From assembly GCA_021396245.1 (NCBI GenBank), contig WNYE01000007.1, positions 434,001 to 498,000 on the forward strand: 64,000 bases of DNA, written 5' to 3'. The notes below the pieces were generated by a model, which saw only the letters and a program-made list of their open reading frames with translations, searched no databases and was not told where the DNA came from. Below, one piece after another: positions 23,779 through 35,241 of this stretch. Source of the stretch: Sporothrix humicola (taxonomy: Eukaryota; Ascomycota; Sordariomycetes; Ophiostomatales; Ophiostomataceae). Position 1 is the stretch's first letter. Every line of letters begins with the position of its first letter. Position numbers and translations under genes: made by a program.

Positions 23779-25430
23779 GGGGTCTTACGCAGTCGAATAT
23801 GTAATACGACGTATATTAACAGTGATTCCATCGTCGGTGAACGTGATAGTGAATGTTCACACGCGTTGCCATTCTTGTCCGTTTAGTCACCGTTTTGCTG
23901 TTCGTCACCGTGACACGTTACAACCGCGACAAAAAGCAGAAGCTGAAAGATACTCCAGAGTCGCATTCAATGCCGGCAAATTTAACCAACAATTTACCAA
24001 AAAACCAACAAACTGCGACGTATCGCGTCTACCAACAAGACTGAGATTCTGCTGGTTAAACACATCCGGCCATCGTAGATGCCGCCTCCTTGCCTCGAGG
24101 CTGCCTTGTGTTCACGGACAAGGAGATGGGCAGGTTGGCGAATAGCTATTCCCGGGATAAGATCAGACGCTCATCGTCCGCATTCTTACTTTTGCCTTAT
24201 TTTCTGATGAGTTTTGGGGGCTCTTTTAAGGGGGTTGGTGGACAACTCATTTACCAAGTTTATTGTCCTACCATTTTAGCCCCCAAAGCTGCCAGTTCGT
24301 GTCAGTTATGGGATATCGTGGGGGTCACCGTCGTGCATACAAATGAATCACTGAGCATCTCTTCACCTTAATAGTCACCTTGAAGCGCTGTGAAGCGCTT
24401 AATGCCCCCCTGTGGACCCATTCACCCTGTGACAGTGCAACCTCACGTCCTCGCTGTCGGATCGCCACGCCGCCGGAAGCCTTCCCCGTGACCCGAAGAT
24501 GAGACGTAGACGAGATGAGCATCGGTCACGATACTTATCACAGTGACAATCACCTTCACCTTTGTCTGATCAAAATGATCACATTCAAGGCTCTGATATC
24601 GAGGAAAAGCGTAGCCGGTTTATGGCCACGTCGAGCGGTGTGTGGTGCAGATATCGGGTACAAACGTTGTTCCGAATGCCGTGTTATTTTTCTTCATTTT
24701 TTTTTAATAAAAAAACATTCCAAGCTCCGTTTGAAGCATCGTCATTTCTTGGTTTTATATCGCGAATTTTGTACGACGTACATCAAAGGACGTCCCTCCG
24801 TCGCCCCTTCCTCACCTACATCTGCCTCTTATCGATATCATGGCCTATTTAACCCAAACTGGCAATTGTGCCCAATAAGGCAACTTGTTGGCGTGTCTGG
24901 TGGGTGACCAAGCGAGCTCGGCTATTGGCGGAAGAGGGCACAGAGGTGGGGTTAGCACAAGCAGAAGGCGCAAAAGTGGCAGGAGTCTCGAACGAGTTTA
25001 CTGGCCGGTCCGAGCAATCGGGAAGGTGCCAGCGAGTTTCGACATGTCATCACGAGGAAGGAAGAACGGTGTAAAGAAGAAAAAGTAGCCAAGAAGAAGA
25101 AACAAAATCCTTTCAGATCAATTGGTCATCTCCTCTTTCTTCTCGAGAACAAACAGTAGAAGTTAGTTGACAGCGCGTCGTTCAATTGATCGTGCCCCTT
25201 CTTTCAACAGCTTCTTTTCCAAGCTCTCGGCTTATTCAGACCTGTTTACTATCCACGACCGGTTCTTTCCTGCCCTGAGCTTCAGCGCCGTTCTTCGCAC
25301 CTTCCTCCTCGCGCCTCCTGCCGATCTCGACACAACATCTCCAACCCCCGATTGAGCTTCAATCTCAATCTCTCCTCGAGTTTCACCTTTTCCTCGACCT
25401 CTCCCCTCACCCTTCTCCCCACACACAACA
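23779..25430. other. Intergenic region upstream of GCV1
   Basis: 1.65 kb between two same-strand genes, with no supported gene. The last 90 bp before the GCV1 ATG are C/T-rich, as is usual for strongly expressed fungal genes. Confidence 0.5.
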
Positions 25431-26819
25431 ATGGCTGCCCTGGTGAGCTCCCGCGCTTTTCTGCGGGCCTCCCGCTCGGTCGCCGGCTCGGCCAAGCTGG
25501 CTACCGCCGCCCGCCCGGCTTTCAGCGCCTACTCCTCGACCCCCTTCCGCCGGTTCGCCTCGTCTGGCAGCAACAACGACGCCTCTCTTCGCAAGACCGC
25601 GCTCTACGACTTGCACCTCGAGCATGGCGGCAAGATGGTCCCCTTTGGCGGCTTCCACATGCCCGTCCAGTACTCGGGCCTCTCCGTCAGCGCCTCCCAC
25701 CACTTCACCCGCGAGAAGGCCTCGCTTTTCGACGTCGGTCACATGGTCCAGCGCCATTTCACCGGCCCTGGCGCCGCCGCTTTCCTGGAAGCTCTGACCC
25801 CCTCGGGCATTGAGGCTCTCGAAGTCCACCGCAGCACCCTCAGCACCTTCCTGTGGGCCAACTCGAGCGGCGGTATTGTCGACGACACCGTTATTACCCG
25901 CCTCGGGCCCCAGCACTTTTACGTCGTGACCAACGCCGCCTGCCGCGACAAGGACGACGCCTACCTGGCCCACTGGCTCGCCAACGAGGACCTGCGCGCC
26001 CGCCTGCCCGGCGCTGTCCACCACGAGGAGTTGGCCCGCTGGGGCTTGGTTGCCCTCCAGGGTCCTTTGGCCAAGGACATTCTGGCCGAGAGCCTGGCTG
26101 ACGGCGAGGCTGCCGACCTTCCCAACCTCTTCTTTGGCGGCTCTCTCTACGCCCGCCTCCGCCTGCCTCCCTCCACGACCCCGTCCCTCGAAGAGCTCGA
26201 GCTGTCGAGCCCGCTGCTGATCAGCCGCGGCGGCTACACTGGCGAGGACGGCTTCGAGATCTCCATCCCGCCAGAGGAGACCGTCGCTGTCACTCAGGCT
26301 CTGTTGGCCACCGGCACGCCCGAGCGCCTACAGTTTGCCGGTCTGGGTGCCCGCGACAGTCTGCGCCTCGAGGCTGGCATGTGCCTGTACGGCCACGACC
26401 TGGATGACACCACGAGCCCCGTCGAGGCTGGTCTGTCGTGGATTATTCCCAAGGCCCGCCGCAACGACTTTTCCTTCAATGGCGCCGAGACCATTCTGGA
26501 GCAGCTGCGGCCCAAGTCGCAGGGCGGTGTCGGTGTGACGCGGCGGCGTGTTGGTCTGGTGGTCGAGGGTGCCCCCGCTCGCGAGGGCGCCGAGATTGTC
26601 GAAGCCGGCGCTACGCCCGGCGAGGCTGGTGCTGTGATTGGCCGTGTTACGAGTGGCTGCCCCAGCCCGACCCTGGGTAAGAACATTGCTATGGGCTACG
26701 TCAAGGACGGCCTGCACAAGGCTGGCACTGAGCTGGGCGTTGTTGTGCGCGGCAAGACACGGCGCGCTGTTGTCACCAAGATGCCGTTTGTGCCCACCAA
26801 GTACTGGAAGGGTTTGTAG
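25431..26819 (+). CDS. GCV1: Glycine cleavage system T protein (aminomethyltransferase), mitochondrial
   Basis: A single exon of 462 residues; the ATG at 25431 has a strong context (CAACAATGGC). Residues 1-50 are rich in Arg, Ala and Ser without acids (MAALVSSRAFLRASRSV), a classic mitochondrial presequence. The mature part begins LRKTALYDLHLEHGGKMVPFGG, followed by SLFDVGHMVQ, GGIVDDTVIT, GYTGEDGFEI and RDSLRLEAGMCLYGHDL, all characteristic of the folate-binding GCV_T domain, then the C-terminal barrel. The enzyme transfers the methylene group of glycine from the H-protein lipoyl arm to tetrahydrofolate, releasing ammonia, in the mitochondrial glycine decarboxylase complex. Codons end almost always in C or G, which implies high expression. 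It converges on the NLR-like gene with 273 bp between. Confidence 0.96.
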   Translation: MAALVSSRAFLRASRSVAGSAKLATAARPAFSAYSSTPFRRFASSGSNNDASLRKTALYDLHLEHGGKMVPFGGFHMPVQYSGLSVSASHHFTREKASLFDVGHMVQRHFTGPGAAAFLEALTPSGIEALEVHRSTLSTFLWANSSGGIVDDTVITRLGPQHFYVVTNAACRDKDDAYLAHWLANEDLRARLPGAVHHEELARWGLVALQGPLAKDILAESLADGEAADLPNLFFGGSLYARLRLPPSTTPSLEELELSSPLLISRGGYTGEDGFEISIPPEETVAVTQALLATGTPERLQFAGLGARDSLRLEAGMCLYGHDLDDTTSPVEAGLSWIIPKARRNDFSFNGAETILEQLRPKSQGGVGVTRRRVGLVVEGAPAREGAEIVEAGATPGEAGAVIGRVTSGCPSPTLGKNIAMGYVKDGLHKAGTELGVVVRGKTRRAVVTKMPFVPTKYWKGL

Positions 26820-27092
26820 AGTACTTTGATAATGGGAAAAAAGAATGATTGGATGGTGGATGAATAAAGGGGTGCAAGAGTATGAGATAATGTCTTCAAC
26901 GACTATTTACTCCGAGATGCCATCCATTTTTATGTTTGCATTGGTTACATCAAGGCGTTTTTTTAAGTTTGTTAATATTTGATAGAGCTCAACCTGGGTA
27001 TAATGAAAGGACAAAACGGAAGTAAACCAATCACCGCGATCCATGAAATTCTCAGAAGTAGCCTGCCTAAGTATTAGTGTCTCATTTTGATC

Positions 27093-30000
27093 TCAAACAA
27101 CATCATCTTTTGGCCGGCTTTTGATAGCCTCTTCCATTTCTTTCCAGGCCGCAACTTTGGTGGTCCCCATTTCCATCGACGCCGCAAGCTCGTCACCCAT
27201 CTTCGCAAAATTCAATGCTGTGAGGGCCTCCTCGGATTTGACGTCCATAGCAAAGAGTTTGCTGTCGAGGAGAAATAATCCTATGCAAGTCAACCCATAA
27301 TATGCCGCAGCATGTAAAAAATTGCATCCTACTGATGGTAGCCGCCCGTCGTGGTGAAAAATATCAAAAATCTGTTTCCAATTAAAGTCATCGTCGGCTC
27401 CTGGTGTTGGCCAGTCCAGAGGCGTTTCGGCTGTCAGACGAACTCGCCTCATGGTATTGTCCCAGAATTCGAAGTATATGCTTTCCGACTCCTGGGTCCC
27501 CGATGATATAAATCTCAACATTGAGTAGGTCGAGTTGTCGAAGTCTACCCTTGTGAAAGCTGAGCAGATCCTGGTAAATATGCCTATATCACAGGCAGCA
27601 AGGTCTTTTAACGAGATGGTTTCCGCAAGGCGCATTAACCGATCACCCGGCAGACTTTGGCGCAGAAAATAGCTGAGATTGGAGGCATGTCCGGCCTTGT
27701 CGCGCTTGCCCCAAATTCTTATTGACAGGCTGCAAAGATTAGGAACTTTCTTTTCCTCATGCTCCCAACTGGGGCATTCTCTTCGGGCTGAAAGGAAGTC
27801 GGCCCAGATAGGTTCTGACGCCTCGGCCGCTTCGTCGGCATCTAGCAATAAAGACAGATAATAAGTTATAGGTTTCGATGCTATGCTGACACCGTCTTGC
27901 GTCATGCTTCGAATATGAAGGGTCGGCAGGAGGGCTGTGATTGCGCTGACGCCTCTATGTCGATGCTTCTCATGAAATGCGAGTGACATAGGTATCATAT
28001 AGGGAAAGACGATCTGAAGCAGTTCACGATGCTTTTTAACTGAAAGATCGTATGTCCTCCTATCGTCAGGCTCAAAATGGGGCTGAGGTGGAACCCAAAA
28101 GGGATAAAAAGAAAGATACTCGAACATTGTCATACCCTGGATCTCCAAATCACTGTCGACGTAAGGCTGTATTAACTGAATAAACACGTCTTCTTCAAAC
28201 CAATATATGGTGTTGCCGTGGCTGAAAAATTTCTCGATCGCATATTGGAGGGCAGTCTTTCCTTCGTACACAGTCTCCGCATGAAAGTAGCAAAGTAATA
28301 TTTTGACAGTGTCCGGATTAGAGTAGAAACTTGCGTAGGTTAAGGGGTAAGGATCTGGGCCATCGCTGGGAAAACATTTCGTTACGGCCTTTTTTTTATG
28401 CAACGCCTCCATGAACGGCAGTGCTGTTTTCGTCCGTAGTGCTCCATTATATGCCCTTATTAGATGCGCTTCGTCTTGCAGCACAATTTCGGCAATGGAA
28501 CGGGGACCACAGAAATATGATGCGTGGCAGTCGCTTTGTTCAACAAGAAACTGTGCCGCTGACCAGCATGATTGATACACCGCCAAAGCAATCGGCGTAC
28601 AACCTTCGGCATCAGTTTGCCCCAGAATACTCCGTAGGTCCATAGCAGAGCTAATGAGTAAGTCCAGCATCTTCACAGCGTCAGAAGAAGCCGCCAGGTG
28701 CCATATCGTGGATCCTTTCTTGTTTCTTTGCGCCATATTGACTCCGTTTTCGACCAGAACCTTTACGATCAAAATGTAGTCGTCTAATGCACAGAGATGT
28801 AAGGATGTATCCCCGTTACCATCTGTGGTGTTCACAGGGAACTTTGCAGCAAGCAATATCTTGACCACAGAGGGCTGTTGTGACACCACAGCAATGTGAA
28901 GAAGACTCCTCTTCTCGTCACCAAAACGCAACTCACAACACATCTGAAACTGGCGTCCAAGAAGGGTCTTTAGGGCAACCGCATCACCTTTGTTGACAAT
29001 ATCCAACAAGATGGAAGGGGTTGCTATATGGCACGACCCATCGATGTCCGGCGGCCGTATATCATGGTCTGTTGCATTTAAAAATATTTGCTTTATCTCT
29101 TGCGCCATCTCGAATAGCTTCGTTCGGTGTGTGTTGGGGCTTCCATGTCTCAGGCAACATAGCTCAAGAACGAGTTTGTGTGCAAATTGATCTGATGGAT
29201 CAAGGAGGAGAGCTTTTCGTAAGGCATCGACAAACTCCCCGTGAAAGATGGAGTTTTTAATGATCCTTGCGGAAAGCGAGGCATCATCTAGACGCTTAAA
29301 AATAGCCCAGTGGTCTTCGTTTCTAGCGGTTGTAGCACCTTTCGTGCCTGGCAGTATGGCCTCGGGAGTAAGTCTACAGCATGCACCATGCTTTGCCAAA
29401 ACTCTCACGGTGTCAATCTGGTCTAAACTACTCAGTTCCCTGAATGGTGGTTCTGGTTTGAGGCAGAGGGCCCATGTACCAGATTGGGCGGCATCCAATG
29501 CGAAGCCGACTTGTCTTGAGAAAACGTCAACATCGAAGCCCTTCTCATCAATGAGATACGAGCACAGTTCCGTTAAGCCAAGCATGGCAGCCAGGTGCAG
29601 AGGTGTGAAATTGTCTTCTTTGAAGTCGATTATTTCGATGTCGGTTGAGCCCACCGTCATGTTCATGATGTACTCCGCAACAGTTGACGCAAAGCGGTAG
29701 AACTGTTCACACTTTGGTAGAGCAAAAAGACTGTCTATGAGTTGTGATATTTGCCGATCCTTCAAGATGTTTTTGGTGTAACGGAACCAGTGTGCTGCAG
29801 CATAGTTGTAAAATGACGAGCGGCTATCGTGATGGTTAATATCTAGGTCGATGTAACTATCATCGCCCAGCGGTTCGTTGTTCGGAAGAAGTAGAAAACG
29901 GAGCGCAGCAAGAGAGAGGGATTGCTCTGCTGAATTGGTGTCAAGTCGAAAACTGGCAAGGCTAGAGGTTGGTGGAAGGGATTCCAGGAATTCTCGGACC

Positions 30001-31783
30001 GTGAAATGAGCAAACTCGAAGCGCCGACCGTCTCGTGTTTTTCGGATGAGACTGCCACACACGCGTGTGATCTCATCTTCTTCGACAATAGTCGTCTCAT
30101 TAAGACCCCCTTCGTACATGTCGTCATCTTCTTGGGGTGAAAGTGCTTGGCGCAACTGGACAATTGTTAGAGGCGGCGAGCTGATAGCAATCCAGTGTAG
30201 TGTCTTTCTGGCAATGTCTTTTGCTGCCTCATTCTCGCGGCCTCGTCAGTGAACGACGCATCTAGGATTCTCTGATACATCTGGAAAAGAGTTGCTGGAG
30301 TCTTGTCGAGCGCCTTCTTTATGTCCCTCACGTTGCGACGCTTCTCGAGGAAGTCCAATTCGCACGCCACCCAGCGGAACCTGAGATGATGTTAGCGTTG
30401 GGTCATATTGCAAGTCGTTAAGGAGGGGAGGGTAGTAAGATAATAAAAGAACGTACATTCCCTGGGCACCATCTACGAGAAAACGTCTGATGTCTTCGTA
30501 TAGATCCGGGTTTCTTACGAGCATGTTGCTAAACACCTTTCTCATGCCCATCTGAGCTCCGAGATAAATGGTCAGGTCCTCTACTTGTGCCGCAATTTGC
30601 AAATTGTGGAAGTCATCGTCTAAAACCTCTCGGATCGGTGTCTCGTCCCGGCTCAATAGGGCCATGCTAACGTTCGGGCTGCTCACAGCTATGCTTCGGA
30701 GGATGCCCGCGACGTTGGCAGCATCAGGACCACACTCGTCAATGCCATCGACAACAATATAAACCTCGTCGAACTCTGCCACGAGCTCGGAGAGGAGTTT
30801 TGTCATGGCCGCAAGACGAGGATGCTTAACCTGTCCCGTGAGCGGATGACAAGTGGTGTAGAAACCCTCGAGTGTTGTAAATGCTTCGGGTTCTGCAGTG
30901 CAAGCTGAACGGCTAGACTCCCTAGAATCTGGACGGGATCCTGGCTTTCTTTGACAGCAAAGTCACAGAAAAAGAAAGCAACTGCAGTCGTCGGTGATGA
31001 TCGTTGCAAAACGTCTTGTATGATGGCGCCACAAAGAATAGTTTTGCCAGACCCAGGTATGCCACTGAGCCAGAGTCTTCCGTCAGGCCGATCGATCCAT
31101 GCTTGATAAGACTTGTCTCGGAGGAGCCAGAGACCAGTCATATCCTGCCGCATCTCGACGCAGGTCTCATATTTTGACTGCGGATTGACGGCTTGGAAGA
31201 AATTGATGATGTCGCGCCGATCTTGATCGAGTACGGCGCGGACAACGATCTCTGTCCTTGTATTTACCGTCGCTGTCAAGTGTTGTACACTCTCTGTTAT
31301 TCCGTCAACAGAAGCCTGCAGATCTCGTTGGGTCGAGAGTATCTCGATGAGGCGGGACATGGAGTCGGCAGAAAGAGCGAGGTTAATGTTGTCTTTGTGG
31401 CGAGTCATCTCGCCTAGTAAGTCCTTCGTCTCGTCTTTGGAAAAGGGCCAACGCAGTCGCCGAACGACCCCTTTGGTCTTGGAAGCCCCATCCAAGTCGC
31501 GCATAGCGCGGTTGACCTGTAGGTCAAGGGTGTAGAGTGTTCTGCGTAGCGAATTTAGATGCGAGTCGTTGAGAACCGATGGGCCTTGATCGTGCTCCAA
31601 TGTAGAGACCAAAAGAGACAGGTTGCTGAGGATGCCATACAGATTGCGCAGCTCGTCCGCGAGCTCTCCAATCTCGCGGCTCGCACCCTTGACATCACGC
31701 ATGTATTTGGCGATGCCCTGATAGACAGCACCGGCAAGCTGGACGATGCCAGCGACGCTGGCTGTGAGTGATAAGGGATCCAT
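27093..31783 (-). CDS. NACHT-ankyrin STAND (NLR-like) protein, interrupted by two apparent frameshifts
   Basis: Starts at the ATG at 31783. Residues 1 to about 200 (MDPLSLTASVAGIVQLAG onward) look like the helical N-terminal domain of fungal STAND proteins. A NACHT NTPase follows: Walker A GIPGSGKT, Walker B VYIVVDGIDEC, sensor-like ALLSRDE. An intron at 30456-30381 (76 bp, GTACGT to CAG) joins GAQGMF to RWVACELDFLEKR. The winged-helix part and about five or six ankyrin-like units (HLAAMLGLTELCSYLI, LLHIAVVSQQPSVVKILL) run to the stop at 27093, in a long open frame. The frame must slip twice, near 30889 and near 30241; in each case one base seems to be missing. A corrected protein would be about 1,540 residues. 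The family works in non-self recognition and programmed cell death. Codon bias is weak compared with neighbours. It may be a young pseudogene, or the two shifts may be sequence errors. Confidence 0.8.
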
Positions 31784-32734
31784 GGCGATGGGCGATGAGG
31801 TCTGGGTGGCTCAGGTGTGATGAGGCAGAAACGAGGCGGGCCACGGGGGAGAATATATGTTCTCGGAGGGCGCAGCTGAATGTGCGCTGGCCTGGCCATC
31901 GACGGGCTGTACACGGCCCTGCCTGCTGCGGCCTCCCATTGCGACTGTGACGCCATGCAGGCATTTCATCACTTTTTGAATGCGGGCGGCTGCGTCGTGA
32001 TTGATATGCAAGCCCCGCATCGGGCCATGGGTTGCTATCAACGACGGGAGATTCATTGTCGTTTCCTTGTCCCGCTCCCGCGTTAAGCGTATTTGTTGAT
32101 GTCTTGTGTCTTGAGAAGTGATGGCAGTTGCGTTGTTGGTCTTGATTGTGTTTAAGAGAGTGATCAAAACAAGCGTCGCAGGATGGTTACGACTTCAGGG
32201 GCGCCATCTCATAAACAACGTTGTTCACATTCTATTGTAGAAGGAACGACCATACGATAGTGAGAGATTAGGAAAGAGCCCGGACGGTTCTAATCCAGAA
32301 GGTTCCAATTCGGATGTAGAAAGCAAAGAGCGTTTCGCTTGATATCTCAGAAACATCAACCTAAGAATAACATAGCGCTTTCAAGGCAAAAGTGACAAGA
32401 GAATAATGATAAAAAAAAAAAAAAAAAAAAAAAAAAATTCACAAAACCTAATGAGAAAAGCCAGCGCCTTGTAGTTAATTAACGTAATTTTCGTCCCTGA
32501 GGCGATGCATGGCAAAGAATGATCAATTAAAAATGTTCATAGATGTTTATGGCATCCAATGCTCCCAAAGAAACCAATCCTAGGATGATGCTCCAAAATG
32601 TTGTTCAAAAGATAACATAACCAAAATGCTGTGCGCTAGATATGCGAGGATCACATGAGACCCTGTAAATGACAAAGAAAATGATATAAACAGGAGAAAA
32701 ATGCTCAAACAGAACCGAAAATGCTCTCTACTTT
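31784..32734. other. Intergenic region between NLR-like gene and PPN1
   Basis: 951 bp containing the promoter of the NLR-like gene and the 3' end of PPN1. Apart from a 27-nt poly(A) run nothing stands out, and no gene is supported. Confidence 0.5.
32411..32437 (+). repeat. Poly(A) run of 27
   Basis: Twenty-seven uninterrupted adenines in non-coding DNA, about 300 bp downstream of the PPN1 stop codon. No element body or target-site duplication is evident beside it. Confidence 0.9.
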
Positions 32735-35241
32735 CTAACCGCTGATCTTCTTCAGCTTGTCGTTGCTGACAGACGAGACAAAAGCGTGGCGCAAGAAGTG
32801 AAGCCAGACCTCGTTCTGCTCCTTCTTTTTCTTTTTCTTGTCCTTCTTGCCTTTCTTGCCCTTTTTGCCGCTCTTCTTGCCGGCATCTTCAAAGTCGTCC
32901 TCGTCCTCGTCGTCGACCTCGTCGACAGCCTCGACATTGTCACTGGCGTCGACCTCAGCAATCGCCTTGCCGCTGGTCTTCTTGCCCATGCGGTAGGCCA
33001 TCTCGAGCAGGCTGTTGACGGTCATGTCGGTCAGGTTGTAGATCTTGTCGGTGAACGTGCTGTACTCGACCTGGAACTCAAACTTGTGCGGCTTGGCGGT
33101 GCCCTTTTTGGGCTCCTTGTCGCTGTGGTCGCCCTCGCGCCACTTATTGCTCTCGACATTGTCGTCGCTGTCGTCATCGTTGCTGCCGTCGAAGCGGAGC
33201 GTCATGTCGTTGTTGATATAGGTGAGGTTGGCAAAGTACTGCGTGTAGCCGCGCAAGGTAAGAGGTTGCGGCGAGTAGGCAGGGCCAGGCTCGGCCGTCT
33301 TGGCCGGGCCGTCGGGAACGACAAGATTGGGGTCTGTCTTGTCCTTGTCTTTGCCGCCCTTTTTGCTCTTGCCCTTCTTGGAGCTCTTGGACTTCTCCTC
33401 GTGCATGTGAGGAAGCTTGTCTTCCGGCAGGAATGGGACGCTGCTGGGGCCGTCGGTCCAGACTTCAGTGTCCTCCATGCCCGTAATATTGTACTCGACA
33501 ACGCGGATGGCGGGCAGGTAGTTAGGCACAATGCTGGGGCTGACGAACCCGAGCTGGTAGCGCTCAGACCACTTCTTGGACAACTTGGGGCCCTTCTTCT
33601 TCTTCTTTTTCTTCTTCTTTTCCGCGTCAACCTCGCTGTCCTCAGCGTCTACGGCATCAGCATCGCCACCTTCTTCGAAGAGCTGCGGCTTGGGCAGCTT
33701 GGACCACTCGCTGCGCAGTTCCTGCAGGTAGTCGGTCGTCGACCGGACGTCCATCTCGTCCTCCATGATAGTGCGGACGACGACTTCTGGCTCATCATAG
33801 TCGTAGTCGTCCTCGTCGTCACCGACGGAGAAACCCTCAATCTCGGCACGCGAAGCACCAATCAGGTTGTAGTTGATCTCCTCCGTGTCCTGCAGGAGGA
33901 AGTGGTCCACGTTCATGTGGCCGTACATGCTGCTGACAATGACGTCGCGGTACTGGCGCAGCCACAGCGTGTACTTTTGCCAGCAGGTCTCGTCCCAGAG
34001 CTGCTTGCTGCCGGTGCGTGCCGGCGGGATGTGGCCCATTAGGATCGCCTTGACACCGTGTTCGCGCATAAACTGTAGCTGGATGCGCAGCCACTCGAGC
34101 TGCTTGAAGCCCGGCTCCGAGGGGTTGACGCAGTCGTCGACGCCGGCATTGCGGTCGAAAAAGTAGAGGGTGTTGAGGCTAAAGACGGCGAGGTGGTTCG
34201 GGATGACCTCGACATAGTACCAGCCGCCAAACTCAAACGAGTGGCGCTGCTCCTGGGGGATGAAGCGAGCCCAGATATCGGTGTAGCGCTTGAGCCACTT
34301 GTTGGGACCCGGCAGTAGGACGTTGTGCGGGAGGATGTCGTTGTTGCCGAGAGTCGGGATAATAGGGATGCGCAGGCCCTGGCCTGATGCGTCTTCAAAG
34401 AGGTCGACGAACTTGTCGGCGATCAGCTGGTTGGAGTTCTGCACCTGGGCAGGCGACCGCGGGATCTCCTCGTCGCTATCGTGGCGCGCGGAATCGCCGG
34501 TCCAGACGACGAAATCAATATCATCGCGGATGTTCTCGGCGATCCAGTCGAATGTCGCATTGATAAGAGAGTATGGTGTGTCGCAGTCGGAGGTCTCGGC
34601 GCCGTATGTGCCGGCCGGACCCTTTCCTCGGTGGCAGGCGTTTTCTTCTGATGTTGATGAGTGAACTTTGTAGAACTCATCCGGATGCAAGTCTATGATT
34701 GAAATGATTGGTTAGTCTTTTGCCTCTGAAAATCAAACAAAAAGCAGTTTGCACCCTGATTTTGCCTAGAAACAGCGTGTGGTAGGTATGGTGGCACGGT
34801 ACCACCCGTCAGGTTTCCCTGTCTCAAAATGTGACAAGTGACGTAGGGAAAAGCGGCAGACTCCAAAAGTACACCGGGGAGAGTGTGGCTCGCATTCGAA
34901 AAAACGACGCCAAAATCGAAAGCAAAAATAGCATGGGAAGGGAAGAAAAGCAAAACAAGCTAGCATCTGCAGGCAGGTTTGGGGAATCCGGAGTAAAGCT
35001 CACCTGTGATATGCAGGAACTTGCCATGCAGGCGGCGCGGGCCAGAATCTGCCTCACCCGGCGCATCGCCCAACACGCGTTGGGACCCGCCCGGTCGCGA
35101 AAAGATCTGTGGGAAGCGGCCGACCGGGCTAGCGATGGCGGCGGCACCGTAGAGAATGAGTGGGAGGAGTCGGGAGAGCGACATTGGCGGTACTGGCGGC
35201 GACGCGGCGCGCTGCCTTCGTGATGTCGTTGAGGGCCGCAT
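32735..35241 (-). CDS. PPN1: Vacuolar endopolyphosphatase
   Basis: Exons 35241-35004 and 34692-32735 with a 311 bp intron (GTGAGC donor, ATAG acceptor), 731 residues. The N-terminus has a short basic tail then a hydrophobic segment (LLPLILYGAAAIAS), fitting a type II vacuolar membrane protein; an alternative ATG at 35184 would remove most of the tail. Metallophosphatase motifs are present: D-x-H in HITDLHPDEF, GD in VVWTGDSARHD, GNND, MGHIPPARTG and YGHMNVDHF, which together bind the two metal ions. The enzyme cuts inorganic polyphosphate internally in the vacuole and is part of phosphate homeostasis. Several Lys-rich and Asp/Glu-rich inserts lie in the C-terminal half. The first metal-binding motif is created only after splicing. 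A CACGTG box lies at 35850, about 610 bp upstream. Confidence 0.92.

Larger units (their letters stand above)
8678..28636. repeat. Dispersed 9-mer family TACGGAGTA / TACTCCGTA
   Basis: Perfect copies start at 8678, 10072 and 19117 (TACGGAGTA) and at 12128, 14497, 21972 and 28628 (TACTCCGTA). Near copies include 12207, 12218, 29673 and about 60835. The outer TAC and GTA are inverted, so the site is nearly palindromic. Six perfect copies are non-coding; the one at 28628 lies in the NLR-like gene. Confidence 0.7.

Noticed and set aside
30239..30243. An intron as explanation for the second frame break of the NLR-like gene
   Set aside because: The only GT...AG pair near the break would be 16 bp long, too short to splice; conserved residues abut on both sides.
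30381..30456. Reading the break at this site in the NLR-like gene as a third frameshift
   Set aside because: GTACGT and CTCAG borders make it a normal 76 bp intron that restores a conserved frame.
32786..34042. 418-residue frame antisense to PPN1
   Set aside because: Leu/Val-rich shadow produced by strong third-position G/C bias; PPN1 has all catalytic motifs.
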